From: Ceratothoa steindachneri | Taxonomy: Eukaryota; Arthropoda; Malacostraca; Isopoda; Cymothoidae | Direction: 5' to 3' | DNA: 64,000 nt | Assembly: GCA_963969495.1 (NCBI GenBank) | Contig: OZ018335.1 | Span: 85,170,354-85,234,353, forward strand | Notes under the pieces: generated by a model | Told to the model about the DNA's origin: nothing | The model's input: the letters and a program-made list of their open reading frames with translations, nothing else | The model's database searches: none | Shown here: positions 13,197-25,622 of the stretch, piece after piece | How positions within the stretch are numbered: the first letter of the stretch is position 1 | Layout of the letters: each line of letters opens with the position of its first letter | Made by a program: the position numbers and the translations under genes

Positions 13197-14320
13197 TTAC
13201 GAGACTGTTTTTTTTGAGGGTTCCAAAGGGTCGATGCTAGGTGAGAACTCCGCAGCTTCCCTGTCCTTATAAGCGTCCTCGGTCTGGTCTTTTCTGTTGA
13301 TCTCGATGTTCCTCCTGTTGCCTTTGGTCCTGATCCTGCTGCTGTTTTTCCTCTGCGACATCTTCCAGCGAATCGTCGTCCTCAAACAGATGGTCCTCGT
13401 TGGTGGGGATGCCTTGAAGAATATTGCCCTCCCAGAAGTGGATGGGTTCTGGAGGAGCCGGAAGACCACTTGAAATAAGGATTTCGCGGGCCAGTGAGAC
13501 TTAATGGTTGTCTACATTGTAAACTATAGAGACGGACATACCAGGGAGTGGTATGACTGTTATCATGTCCGTTCTGAGTCAAACTTGCGAGCGTGGAAAC
13601 AAACGATGTTCGTTTGAGTTTTCAATGTTGTAGGCCCCGAGTTGCGCGGCCGCTTCCTCGAAGAACCTGTGTAAATTCTGAAGCTGCGGGTCTTTACGAG
13701 CGGCGCTATCGTCGGCACGAAGGGGAACTGGAAGGTCTTGTTTTAGGGGAGATATCGTAGGTCTAGGCGGAAAGAAAAGCGGGAGAATGCCCCTCGTTGG
13801 AGGGGAAAGTTGAAGTTTTCCGAGGGAACAACTAAGGTCTTCTAATTCTTGTTTGACGCTTATGAGTGAGCTACTTTAGCACGCGTTCCGCTAGCAGGAG
13901 GCCGCCCCCTACGGCCTATTTCGCCTCTGCCAGCCACACTGGTGGATTGTCTTTCTCAGGGCTGGTATTTTTGTTGCTTCCTTTACTGGTAATTCGGGAA
14001 ACCATTTCTATTCTTAAGCGTGTTTTCGCTTAATGTAAGATTAGTATCCAGCGTTCCCCTCACCCTAGCATCCACCTGTGCTGGACCCCAGCCGTAAATG
14101 AATATGACAAAATAAAGATGGATTCGTTTGAAGAGATGGTCGTACTCCTCGTTCATCAAGTAGCTCCAATACTTGTAGAGAGTGAAGATTGTGGCAATGC
14201 TGTCGTGGTTCCTGCGTTTGAACCTGAGAGAACCCAAATTTTCCGTCAGTTGGGCAACAACCTTATCATAGCGGGTAGGGGAATCAGGTTGATTGTGATG
14301 GCAAACGTTAAGAGGTGACC
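13197..14320 (-). pseudogene. Unidentified decayed coding block with an acidic, Gln/Glu-rich tail
   Basis: The minus strand has protein-like stretches in shifting frames. In order they include EDLSCSLGKLQLSPPTRG, PQLQNLHRFFEEAAAQLGAY, VSLAREILISSGLPAPPEPI, HFWEGNILQGIPTNEDHLF and a tail EDDDSLEDVAEEKQQQDQ near 13310-13390. Base composition is clearly less AT-rich than the flanks. Internal stops and frame changes make it a relic. I do not recognise the family. It lies directly downstream, on the minus strand, of the X segments in the neighbouring tandem array, which also read as acidic and Ser/Pro-rich, so they may be pieces of one protein. Confidence 0.35.
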
Positions 14321-14323
14321 TAC

Positions 14324-15743
14324 CTCTATGTGCCTGGACCGGTGAAGGGGGTCAGCTAAAGAGGATATCCGATTCCTGGTCGGCGTCCTCTTCCTCTTTC
14401 TGGGACTCGGGTGTTTCTGGGATTTGCGAACTACTAAGTCCAGGTTGCGAGGAGCCCGCGGGGTCTCATGTCGCCGCTGTTAGATACTCATGGTGATGCA
14501 GCGAAGGCCGGGCTGACTTTTGTGAGTATGGGCCTGGCTTCTTTTGACTGACCTCGTGCGACGTTGTACCAACGTTGATATAGGTGCTTCTGCACTTTCA
14601 ATAACCTGTTCGATGTCCTCCGAAAGATGGCGATCCTGTGCCAGTTTTTTTAAGTGTCGTGATAAGTTTAAACAAATTAAAGAGAAAAGACAGTTTACTC
14701 CAATGAGCTGCTCAAAAGTTGATCATTAGTTTAAGACCACAACGCATAATAGTCTAAATATGCGAAAATTCTTGGATTCTGTCCTTTATCGTTTGGAGCT
14801 CACGGTGTTAAGACGTCATGATGCCTAGCCTGGGTAGACTTTCATTATTTAAACGTGGCCTACCTATATGTACCTGGACTGGTGAAGGGGGTCAGCTGAA
14901 GAGGATATCCGATTCCTGGTCGGAGTCTTCTTCCTCTTTTTGGGACTCAGGTGTTTCTGGGACCTGCGACCTACTAGTTCCAGGTTGCGAGGAGCCCTCC
15001 GGGTCCCATGTCGCCGCTGTTGGATACACACGTTGATGTAGTTAAGGCCGGGCTGACTTTTGTGAGTATTGGCCTGGCTGCTTTTGACTGACCTCGTGCG
15101 ACGTTGTACCAACGTTGATATAGGTGCTTCTGCACTTTCAATAACTTGTTCGATGTCCTCGCGGAGATGGCATTCCTGTGCCAGTTTCTTGGGTGTCGTG
15201 ATAAGTCTAAACAAATTAAAGAGAAAAGACAGTTTACTTAAATGAGCTGCTCAAAAGTTGATCATTAGTTTAAGACCACAACGCATAATAGTCTAAATAT
15301 GCGAAAATTCTTGGATTCTGTCATTTATCGTTTGGAGCTCACGGTGATAAGACCTCATAATGCCTAGACCGGGTAGACTTTCATTATTTGAACGTGGCTT
15401 ACCTCTATGTGCCTGGACTGGTAAAAGGGAGGAGCTGAAGAGGATATCCGATTCCTGGTCGGAGTCCTCTTCCTCTTTTTGGGACTCGGGTGTTTCTGGG
15501 ACCGGCGACCTACTAGGCCCAGGTTGCGAGGAGCCCACTGGGTCCCATGTCGCTGCTGTTGGATACACACGGTGATGCAGCGAAGTCCAGGCTGACTGTT
15601 GTGAGTATGGGCCTGGCTGCTTTTGTCTGAACTCGTGCGACGTTGTACCAACGTTGATATAGGTGCTTCTGCACTTTCCATAACCTGCTTAATGTCCCCT
15701 GGAAGATGGCGTTCCTGTGCCAGTTTCTTGGGAGTGTCGTGAT
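14324..15743. repeat. 540-bp tandem array carrying repeated Tc1 left ends
   Basis: The Tc1-like left terminus (AGTTTAAACAAATTAAAGAG) occurs at 14664, 15204 and 15744, exactly 540 bp apart. Each unit is an X segment (about 340 bp; X1 14324, X2 about 14861, X3 about 15401) joined to about 197 bp of the transposon left end. The transposon part stops just after the first dozen transposase codons in copies one and two, where the next X begins. Copy three continues into the complete transposon. X reads on the minus strand as Ser/Pro-rich then acidic (VPETPESQKEEEDSDQESDI). The layout implies an insertion beside X followed by tandem duplication. Confidence 0.88.
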
Positions 15744-17032
15744 AAGTTTAAACAAATTAAAGAGAAAAGATAGTTTACTCAAATAAGCTGCTCAAAAGCT
15801 GATCATTAGTTTAAGACCACAACGCATAATAGTCTAAATGTGCGAAAATTCTCTGATTTTGTCATTTATCGTTTAAAGCTCACGGTGTTAAGACGTCATT
15901 ATGCCTAGACCAGGTAAACTTTCATTATTTGAACGTGGCCGGATCTTTAAACTGCATAAGCAAGGACTGTCGCAGCGGGCCATCGCTGCCGAAATTGGAC
16001 GCAGTAAAACAGTGATTTGCAGTTTTCTGAAAGATCCTAAGAGCTATGGAACAGCAAAGTCAAGTAGTATACCTCCAAAAATTACACCAACACTAAGTTG
16101 GAGGATCAATAGGGTTGTCCGTCAAGAAACAGCACGGTCCTTAATTCAGGTTAAGGCCCTAACCGATGCTGATTGCAGTCCAATAATCATTAGACGTCAT
16201 CTCAGAGGAAAAGGCATGAAAAATACAAAAACCGCCTGAAGTGCCTCGTCTGCTTTAACGTCACAAAACCGCCTGTTTAGAGTTAACTAGGGAGCACCAG
16301 ACATAGGAACTCGAAAAGTGGAGGAAGGTTTTATTCTCGGATGAGAAAAAAATTAACCTTTACGGTCCCGACGGTTTCCAACGTTACTGGCATGACAAAC
16401 AGATCCTAGTTGAGACGTTTTCTACACGACACAGTGGTGGACGCTCCCTCATGGTGTGGGGGGCTTGTTGCTTTACTAGAACAAGGTGGCTTCAGGTCGT
16501 GCATCGGCGTCAAACGGCGGCTTGCTATCTAAAGATGCTGCAGAATGCCTCCCTTACGACGGAGGGCCCTTGTCTGTGTGGTGACGACTGGGTCTTCAAC
16601 AAGACAATGCGGGTATTCACAATGCTCACCTGACAAAGACCTTCTTCATCACAATGACGCCCCTCTTTTACACCATCCTGCGTGTTCACCGGATCTAAAC
16701 ACAATTGAAAACATTTAGGGATGGATGGCAAGGAAAGTCTACAAAAATGGACATCAGTTCATGAGAGTGATGCCCTTCGTGAGGCCATCTTCACCACAAT
16801 GAGGAATGGTTCCCTGGCCATCTTAGAAACCCTCGTAAAAAGAATACCACATAAAATTTTTGAGGTAATCAACAAGAATGATGAAGCCACTCACTACTCA
16901 GTCCTTATTCTAAAAGTTTAATTCTGTTTTGAGGAGTTTTGAATGTTTTGGGAGTATTCGTCTTAATTTTTTGATCAGCTGATGAGAAGCTCAGTTGAGT
17001 AAACTGTCTTTTCTCTTCAATTTGTTCAAACT
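15744..17032 (+). mobile_element. Tc1/mariner-superfamily (Tc1-like) transposon, decayed
   Basis: Terminal inverted repeats of about 60 bp bound the element: left AGTTTAAACAAATTAAAGAG, right (reverse complement) AGTTTGAACAAATTGAAGAG, both continuing into GAAAAGAYAGTTTACTCAA. The transposase starts at 15901 (MPRPGKLSLFERGRIFKLHK), with a helix-turn-helix that includes GLSQRAIAAEIGRSKTVI. After frameshifts the catalytic core follows: FSDEKK near 16340 (first Asp), [11 protein letters not shown] near 16600 in a shifted frame (second Asp), and CSPDLNTIENI near 16690 (Glu). This fits DD34E. A stop at 16240 and further lesions inactivate it. The size of about 1.29 kb is normal for Tc1-like elements. 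Confidence 0.9.
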
Positions 17033-17160
17033 CCCTTTGTTTTACTCATTTACAATTTAGATTTTAGTATATCAAAGCTTCACTTAGAAACTTATAAGAA
17101 TCTGAAGGTGCGAAATATCCATTTTTACAGTTTTTGAACTGGTCCTATACTTATGATCAG

Positions 17161-17163
<3 letters not shown>

Positions 17164-17247
<84 letters not shown>
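17164..17247. repeat. (AT)n microsatellite
   Basis: Uninterrupted AT dinucleotide repeat of about 84 bp. The Ile-Tyr repeat frames through it on both strands are artefacts. Confidence 0.98.
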
Positions 17248-17251
<4 letters not shown>

Positions 17252-17399
17252 GAGGAAAAAATTACTCAAAAAAGATAGTAAATTGGATTGTGATCATTTA
17301 TAATGTGACAGAGACAAGTGAGAGGAGCAAGATTAACGTTTCCTTGAACAAGAGATATTAATTATGAATGAGCGGGAAGTCAATTTAAAAGTAGATACG

Positions 17400-18345
17400 T
17401 ATGATGATTGACCAGGTGTAATAAAGAGAATACAACACAAGATCGCTTTACCTTGAAATATTGTGATGATCTGAGGGCAATGAGATCAACAGCACAGATC
17501 TGCGAGAAGATATTCCTGGGATTCTTATCGAAGACTCGTAGATAGGGGGTTTTGAGTACTTCTTGTTGAAGAACGAGATTTTATCTGCTTCATAGAGAAT
17601 AAATCTCAAACACGAGACGGTTCTGTGCCTCGACAGAGAGTATCAGACTCGAACGAATGGAAGCCTTGAAGGGGGTTTGAGATATAAAAATGCACAGTTC
17701 TCCGGGAAGAAGGTGAATCGATTGCTTTCCTCTGAACAGAGGCCAAAGCCTTACGAAAGGAGATCTGCTGGTGAGATCTTAACCACGAGGTACGACTTGA
17801 ACAGGGGTTGGATGACTTCGTGGGGAAAAAGAAAAACGGTCTGAACGACGGGACTAGCAGAATCTCAATCTCCTCGAGGAATGACGGACTAAGAGATAAA
17901 TAGGCAGGTGGCTGGTTCGATAGATAGCCTCAGGGCATGGCCGTCCCTAGAGGATTCTTGACGTCAGTCTATGTAAATCTACTTCGAGATAACAAGGCGG
18001 ATAGGACAGCAAAGTTTGCCTCATGATATGGAGGTAGGGTTAGTACGGCTTCGCTCGTGGGGGAATAGACATGCATGGGAAGCATGGGGGCGATAGCTCG
18101 GCATTATCGCGGGGAAGGGGCGAGCGAGGAGCGTCCGAAAGCAAATACAGCTGGGTCGGGTGACTCAGCGCTGGACTCCTACCTTCTTGAAGATTCTAAA
18201 CTTCACACACCCAGGAGTACGTGGTTTAGAGCGAAGGGGCTGAAATTGTATTCCGAGGGTGCTTCCTCTCACGCTGCTCTGTCTAGGCCATCCCCTCACA
18301 ATACATTTCTTCAAACAAGGCCTCAACCAAGCAGTCCTTAATTCG
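17400..18345. other. GC-raised unidentified block (possible LTR or other repeat)
   Basis: Composition rises relative to the flanks, and one plus frame (18075-18341) is open for 88 codons without a motif. Features such as GATATAAAAATGC near 17683 could be promoter-like. No duplicated partner was found in this window, so a solo LTR can only be suggested. Confidence 0.2.
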
Positions 18346-18524
18346 GATCTAAGCCCAAGCTCAAGCTCACCTTCTTTTAAACTATGTATTATCTAGCATC
18401 CAAGTAGTCCAAAACATGTGGAAGATCCCTTGATAAATCGACTATCGCTAGTTGAAAAATTCAGATTCCGGAGAAAATCCAAATCACAACTTATGATATC
18501 TAAACAATCTACAATGTGTTTTAA

Positions 18525-21300
18525 TTATTATTATTATCAAAGTCAATAAAGGCTACCTGTTTGAAAGCAACCGTAAAAAAACGGCAGAACTTAAAAATAC
18601 TACAGTGCCCATGGAACGGCATAACACCGATAGAAGTATAAATATTAAAAATTAAAAGAGAAGACAAGCAGTCACTAACCTTTTAAATACAACACAATTT
18701 TCAGGATTAAAGACATTATTAGGCAGAGTGTTCCACACACAGACGACTGTATAAAATACAGATCGAGAGAACTCTATTGTATTGAATAGAGTGAGCGAAA
18801 AAGCAATCATTCTTTCCTTAATGAGTAGTCGCGTATCGCGAACCGGCTGATAGTGAACTGGTATCAAACAGTGAAGTGGATGATCAGGCACAGAAAGAAT
18901 TTTAATAAATGAGGCAAGAATCCAACGAGTCAACTATGCCAATGGTTCAACTGTACACCAAGTAGCGGAAAATTAATATGGTTGAAAGGTCTGCCAAGTA
19001 GCTTCAAATTGGTCTCCGATACAGAAAGGAAGACAAAATGACAATATTCCAAATTAGGCAGAAGGAAGGAATAGAAACAATTTCTCACCACATGGTGTGT
19101 AGAGTATAACTGGCTGCACTTACGCAACAAAGTAACTTTTTGAGAAATTTAGGACGCAACAGTGTGCTAGTGCAGCGCAAACGTCAGCTTGAATTTTTAA
19201 TTAACACCAAGCAATTTCCGTGAAGAACAACTAGGGAGCACGACGTAGTTGACAATGGTGTGAGGGTGATGCGGTTTTAAGCTCCGTGATATACCAATAA
19301 CAAGATTATCGCATTTAATTGGATTCAATTTCATACCCTAAACATCACATCAGGAAAAAGATTCTCTTAATATCTATAGTAAGTAATTCAGCGACTCTTT
19401 GGCTGTCCAAATGGGGAGGAATTGCAGCATACAAAGTTTTATCGTCGAAATAACAAACAATATTCACCTAAAACCCAGAAAACAGGTCTGAGGTATAAAT
19501 AATGAAGAGAAGAGGGCCAGTACACTACACTGTGAAAACCAGAGTTAACAAAGTTGTAGGAGCTAAAAATACCATTAATCGACACACACGGCTTCCTGTT
19601 CGTCAAAAACTTAAACGGTATGCCGAGGAAATAAGCAGCAATACCACGGATCTAATTTTAAATAAAAAGGCCTTATGATTTACACGATCACATGCTGAGC
19701 TAAATTAAAGTAATAGAAGGGGAGATTAATGACCACCATCAGGAGAACTTTGAAGGTCATTGCTAATAAAAAGAATAGCATCAGAACTACTAAGACGCTT
19801 CCAAAAACCCAACTGTTTTACCGGCAGCAATTTATTATTATTCAGTAAAATAATCATGCGTTTGGCTAGAAAACTCTAAGATATTTTAGACAGAGCCGAT
19901 TTAATGGAAATGGGTCTCTATTCCTCTGGATGGATTAAGGATAAAGAGCCTTTAGGGATAGGAGTGACATTTTCATAAGGCGAGCATTCAGGAAAAGAAA
20001 TCCAAAGGGTAATAAATCTAAAAATAACATCCAATTTTGAGGCAAAGAACACAAAATGATCACATCCGACAAATGAGTCAAGATCATTCGAATTAAAAAG
20101 AATTTGTATTAACTTAAAAGCTAAGAAGTTTAGTTTAATAGAAGGAAAGCAAGATGAAGATATGTCAACTACCTCACTTGTTTACTTTTTATTGAAAATT
20201 GGGGCAAGTAAATCAGCTTTCTCCTTAAAGTTATAGCATACGGGGCCGTCAGCACAGAACAAGGGAGGAAGGCTAGACTCAACCCAAAACCTGGATTGTC
20301 TAAGAGCAGACCACTAAGAGTGCGGCTGAGAGGTACCAGTTAAAATATCTCTGAAGGCATCATTATAGGCTCTCTGAGCTTCACTATAAGTACTCTGTGC
20401 GTGTGACCTGAGCTCCACGTAGTAGTCCCAAAATTCTTGGAGGCGCAACGAGACCACTGACAAAATACAGCCTGCTTATTTATCTGGGCAGTCGTCATTG
20501 AACCAGGCCATGTCAGTATGATGACTTTTGGAAAGTTTTACACGGAATCCTTCAAATAACCACTCGAGTAATGAACTCATCCGGTGATAAAATTTTGGTT
20601 TGAACCTAAAAATTGAGTACGGAGTGATCACTGTTACCAAGGTGCGAAACAACCCGTAGATCAACTATGGCGGAAACATCCGTAAAAAGAAGATCCAGGT
20701 AATTTCCAGAAATGTGAGGTGGATTACGAACATGCTGCTCACATCCAGCAAGATTATTGAAGTCTAATGCAACCAGACCATGCTGGTTTTTCGCAGAAAT
20801 GGAATTCATCCATTGTTGGTGATGAACATTAAAATCACCAACAAAGACAAAAGAAGCCTTGAGTCAGATTCCTGAAATCCAGCCAATAGCAGTCAAAAGT
20901 TAATCATAAATAGTCTCATCCAGGACAGGATTCCTCTATAAAGCCAATATATAATAACTGTTAAAACGGCCACATATACGAATGAGGATCTATAATGACA
21001 CCACACTCAAATACACCCCTCCGTAAAGCACTAAATGAGGAGCGTATATAGACACACATCCCCTGAGCCCTAGGAATAGAATTGCGTGTCAAAAGGCTTG
21101 AGAAAATTTAGAATAAGAAGCTCAGACACAGGCCTAAAATCAGAAACTAAGGTGCCAGAGCAAAAAAACTATCGTACATTATGGAAACCACCGAGAGCTC
21201 CTGAAGATTAGATTTCAGTCTTCTAATATTAAAATAAAGGCCTCTATAATGTTGAGGTGAGGGCCAGGATTAGGATGGATATCTCCCTTCCGCAACAAAA
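18525..21300 (-). mobile_element. Jockey-like LINE (endonuclease plus reverse transcriptase), decayed
   Basis: Read on the minus strand, an endonuclease domain with VGDFNVHH near 20830 and GNSDHS near 20620 is followed by a linker (AWFNDDC near 20500) and a reverse transcriptase. The RT shows IPKGSLSLIHPEE near 19940 and YFDDKTLYA near 19445, the latter at the usual (F/Y)ADD site with the Ala replaced. The C-terminal region after RT includes STHHVVRNCFYSFLLPNLEY (19070-19130) and HPLHCLIPVHYQPVRDTR (18810-18890), typical of Jockey-clade LINEs. The 3' end at about 18525-18545 finishes in an ATAAT-type simple tail. Many stops and frameshifts are present, so it is inactive. ORF1 was not identified. 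Confidence 0.8.
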
Positions 21301-21309
21301 TTAAACGAG

Positions 21310-22200
21310 AATTCTCATAAATATACTGTAAAAAATGCCATAACAAACAAAATTAAATGTAAAAACAATAAAAACAACAAATATAACTATATTAACAAGG
21401 GCAAAAAATAAAAACCAAGAAAAGATTAGGAAGCGGAAGTAAAAAAAGGTCCCCGAGGGAAAGCCGCCACTACCACTTAAGGTATTTGCTACGCTATACC
21501 TCTAAGTCGCCAATTCTAAGGGTGAACTGAGAGTAGGTATGGCCAAATAAAAAGGAAATTTTGTTGCTACCATTGTCCCTCTCACCCTACCTACATAGCA
21601 TATATTGCGTTTGCAATTGAAAGATCGAAAAAAGAGAGGGTAGAACTGCGCCATCCTACAAAGGGCAGTGGCAGAGCCATGAATATTGGGCACATAACTA
21701 TGGCTAAGCTTAGAGTATCCACTTCTGGATACCGTTGGTAGAATGCCTACTCATCCGCCTTCTTGAAAAGACTGAGATACCTCGAGCTCATATGATATGG
21801 ACACTCATAAGCGAACTGAGTACAGTCAGTTGCCTGTGGTGTCCAAAATGGTTTTACAGGGTTTTGGGGATGCAATTCCTCTACACTCAAGCAAACTCGC
21901 CCCTACAGGTCAGTCCTCCGCTAATACAGAGAGGCGTTCGCTCATCCACCAGAATGACTGCTGACAATTCTGTATTTACTAAGATATCCCGTCTAGCGTG
22001 GTTTCCCTAGTATCCCTAGCTAGGGACCCTTGCAGTTGCTACCGCTTCTAGTCCTTCTCATGACATTAATCACCGTATACTGTTGTGATGCAGCGCCAAA
22101 ACATAATTAGGCATATGCCGGAGTCATATCTAGATTAGTAAATAAATTACTACCTAGACTGCCTCTAATCCGAACAAATCCTCATCCATCCATTTGCCAT
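21310..22200. other. Unassigned DNA upstream of the Jockey LINE
   Basis: Short open frames on both strands (21502-21693 minus, 21735-22010 plus) have no recognisable motif. This could hold the decayed ORF1 or 5' UTR of the adjacent LINE, but nothing confirms that. Confidence 0.3.
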
Positions 22201-22214
22201 CAATGAGGCTACCA

Positions 22215-22290
22215 GTCAGAGGTCTTGCTAGTAGAGTTGATACGGCGTTAGTCCACTAACGTCACGGTATCGGGTTCGATCTTGGCAAGA
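22215..22290 (+). repeat. tRNA-derived SINE head (RNA polymerase III box-like)
   Basis: The plus strand reads TAGTAGAGTTGATACGGCG, then an anticodon-arm-like hairpin (GTTAG / CTAAC), then GGTATCGGGTTCGATCTTGG. The last matches the pol III B-box pattern GGTTCGANNC. The acceptor stem does not pair, so this is not a functional tRNA gene. Such heads are common in arthropod SINEs. The 3' limit of the element is unclear. Confidence 0.45.
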
Positions 22291-22359
22291 GCCGACACAA
22301 ATGTCAGCGGAGGTAGAGATCTAGCTATAAATCGGTGGACGCGCTGTGTACTAGAATAG

Positions 22360-22400
22360 GTAGATCCGCTTCCCCAAATGACTTGGGGAAAGCGGAGTCT
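22360..22400. repeat. Short inverted repeat (hairpin)
   Basis: CCGCTTCCCC and its complement GGGGAAAGCGG are separated by about 8-9 bases, with partial pairing extending outward (TAGA...TCTA). It lies just downstream of the tRNA-like head and may be part of the same element. Confidence 0.5.
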
Positions 22401-23079
22401 ACCACGCGAAAGGATAACAATGAGGAGGGGTAAGAAAAGGGAATTCCTGACCTGTCGTTGAGCAGCTGTACAAGCTAATTCCAACCGACTACCTGTACAT
22501 ATGAATGAGGAGGAAACTAATTATTACAGGGTTACTCCAAACATAAGAGAATTAAGTAGGAACGTAATTAAAAAATGAAAAGCACATTTATACAGGAAGC
22601 TATAAAAGCAAAGAAAAAAATGAAATGGATATTCTAAGATGCATCATACACAAATTCCAGGAAGATTACGGTACATATAAGCATATAGTGGTGCTGGACC
22701 AGAATTATAAATAATAATTTTATATATACAAGGCGCTGTGCGTCCTATACGTACGCATCTCCCACCTTAAAAGTAATAACTACATAAAGAGAGAAATAAT
22801 TTTCCTTTAACTTATATCTAGCTGGCGGTTACATTATATACAAAATAGACAAATGGATATGGAAAAATTCAATTACAATTTAGCAAGGGTCGTCGCACAA
22901 AGGATTACGGCTAAGGGTATCGGCGATACAATTCTCCTACCCTTTTATATACAATATGGAATACTAAAATTACCGCAATAATAGTCTCCATCTCATTTCT
23001 CCGCCATTATGATGTTTAATGTTATAGAGGTATGCCTACCATAGACAAGATGAAAATTAAGGATTTGGCGCCCGTAACA

Positions 23080-24960
23080 CTTACATGAAATCGGGTATAA
23101 CCAACCACGAGCGTAAGGACATAACTATGCCACAGGATTGGCAGCATTCAGAAGTTTCAACAGCCGCACCAGGACTGTGGAAATACCAAAAAATCCTCTG
23201 AGCTCTCTTATTGTGGCTAAAGTCGCCATAAAACACACTCTCGTGGGCAATCTTTAGGACCAGGGGGACCTGCGAACCGGGAAAATAGAGGGTGTGAATC
23301 TCGGGATTAACCGCATCTGAGCACCCTCGATATAACAATCCTTCTTTTACAATATAAGAGAATGTCTTTTTATCGCGGACAGAATCCTGCTCGAGGTTCC
23401 GAGATCTTTTCTACAAGGGAAGGAGATTTGGACACTCCTTCTGCATTTGAGCGAATTCTACCCTCATAACACCACTGAAATCTAAATCTAATGGGGCTTC
23501 AAGAGCAGCGGGCGTGCAGGAATCCTTCTTTGGCTGGGCTTTCGTGACTAGGGGCAGATCCACCGGGCTAGATGCGACTTGGGGGCACTATCCTACAAAA
23601 CGGAACAAAATTTGATAAGGGCTACACCCCAGGTAACATTTTACAATGGAGAGTGGTTTGCGCGTCCCAGATAGCCATGGAATACCACAAACATTTTGTC
23701 GCAGAGACCACAGGAGGAAGAAATTCATCAAATACCACGATACAGGTACACCCTGTATTGTGGACAAAGGTGAAGACTCGGCCACCCATTAACGGTTTCG
23801 TTCTAAAATTTCAAACCCCCTGCTGAGCTCTTGTCGAAGAGGAAATTAACTTGGTGCCCTGGGGCACTGGGAAACGAGGTTGGAGCTGGTGTTTCTGATC
23901 ACGATGGAGGGGGAGCGGGAGCAGTATTCACTTTCTGTACTTGAAGATTAGGATTACTAAATTTGGGGTGCAGTTTGGGCAGGTGTAACCTTCGGTACCG
24001 CACGCAAAACAGACAATTGGCATACGGGTGGCACCCGGGGGTTAGAGATGAGGGGCTTAACATTATGGGGATCCAATGGAGGGAATTTTCTGGGCTTAAA
24101 GGTGCCCGTTACCTTGCCTAATTTGTGGGAGTTCTTAAGAGGCAACCGTGAGTTATTAATTTTATTAAGGAATGAAGGGGGAGGCTTTCTTTCTTTCGGG
24201 CATAGGTTGTGACTCGCCACATAAATATCAGCCTCTTCTATTCACTGTTTAAAGGAGTTTGCACTGACGATCCTTCACACAGGAGCGGATCTCTGGTGGT
24301 AGCGACGCCGGAAATTGATTCCATAAGACAAAGTATACCAGAGAATCATAATCGTCTGGGAATTTCGATATGGCTAGCCAGAAATTAAATTGACAGGAAA
24401 CAGTATACCCTAAATGACTAAAGGTGATATTTGGTTGGATGCGGGCGTGAAGAAATTTGGCGCGGTAGAAATCAGGCGTCATATTATACGCCGCGAGAAG
24501 TTTGAATTATGAGGGTGGAGTAATTAGCCGTGGCTTCCGTAGGAAGGGAAACACAAAGGTCCCAGAGCTGAGAATTAAGAATGGAAAAATTTTTGTCGAT
24601 ACCATCTGTCTCGATATCCTTATGTTTAACTTTAAAAAAATTCTCAAAATGAGTAAGAAAAGATCCGATGTCCTCTTCTTCTTTGAAAGTAGGGAGTTAA
24701 ATGGAAGCGGATTGAGGGGCATATGAAATTGAATTGACTCAAAGGGATTTGAGCCGATGATGATTTAACTCCGTTTCATATTGGCGAATTCTCTCGCTTT
24801 CTTCGCTCTCTTTATTCTCTTTTTGTTCAGCTCTCTCTTTATCTCTCTTTTTTCAGCTATGTCTCTAAACTCCTTTGGTTCATCTCTCTCTTGCTATTCT
24901 TGTTCTCTTCTATATGTTCATTCATTTCTCTTTCCTTCCTGTATATAGGTGACAAGGTCT
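23080..24960 (-). mobile_element. Ty3/gypsy-type LTR retrotransposon remnant: gag, protease and integrase zinc domain
   Basis: On the minus strand, a charged coiled-coil-like N-terminus (about 24740-24950, KEFRDIAEKREIKREL) precedes a SCAN-like gag core: LPTFKEEEDIGSFLTHFENF near 24660 and MTPDFYRAKFLHARI near 24440. LPPEIRSCVKDRQ (about 24270) follows. A Cys/His-containing linker leads to a degenerate retropepsin site (FVHNTGC near 23760, where D-T-G-A is expected). Next comes an integrase-type H2C2 zinc domain (VLKIAHESVFYGDFSHNKRA near 23230, then CCQSC near 23145). The reverse transcriptase and RNase H expected between protease and integrase are missing, a deletion of well over 1 kb. Stops and frameshifts throughout; LTRs not identified. 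Confidence 0.75.
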
Positions 24961-25500
24961 TTCCCACTTAAACCAAGGGATTCTCCTTGGAGTAAGAATC
25001 TCTCGAATGAGAACATTTTGTTCGGAAGACGGGACTAAGTTGCCCGAAATAAGGATTTAATGAACCGTCAGCAAGGGCGGAGAAGGGTCCTTGAGTCAGA
25101 AAGTACTCTCACAAGGAGGAATACGCTTCTTTAAAAGCGAAAGCTTTGCTATCCAAATATCCACACTAATATAATGAACAATTAACCCCAAGTTTAAAAA
25201 AATGGAGCCTTCGTGAGGTAAAAAGGACTCGGACTCTGCAAATCCGCCGGGGACTGAAGTGACCGCGAGAGAAACTCTTTCTCTTAAAGAAGTTTACTAA
25301 TAAAGGTTCCTACTCCGAACACATACAACACACTAAGAGATAAATAAATATGGCAGAGTTGTTTCATGCTTTGGTGTTGTTCTTTTTTGCAACTCAAACG
25401 GTACTCAGCTTTGTAAATTAAACAAAGTTAAAGGGTTGCCTTTAAAAGATCTCTCTAAAAACCTTTCAAAGACATTGACACACCTGATCAACAGATTCTA
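24960..25500. other. Region upstream of the gypsy gag, no gene
   Basis: Expected to hold the 5' untranslated region and perhaps part of an LTR for the minus-strand gypsy remnant. No primer-binding site or duplicated LTR could be recognised. Confidence 0.25.
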
Positions 25501-25503
25501 TAA

Positions 25504-25505
<2 letters not shown>

Positions 25506-25544
<39 letters not shown>

Positions 25545-25552
25545 TATATATA

Positions 25553-25619
<67 letters not shown>
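25506..25619. repeat. (AT)n microsatellite with short interruptions
   Basis: AT dinucleotide repeat broken by TGTC near 25541 and TTTA near 25555. Open frames through it are artefacts. Confidence 0.97.

Positions 25620-25622
<3 letters not shown>

Noticed and set aside
17084..17361. Ile-Tyr and Ser-Leu repeat open frames at the AT and GA microsatellites (also at 25.5, 34.3-34.9 and 41.3 kb)
   Set aside because: They are translations of dinucleotide repeats, open on both strands, with no protein character.
17400..18345. Solo LTR (likewise at 8220-8930 and 45120-45890)
   Set aside because: Raised GC and odd composition only; no second copy, TG..CA ends or target duplication could be shown.
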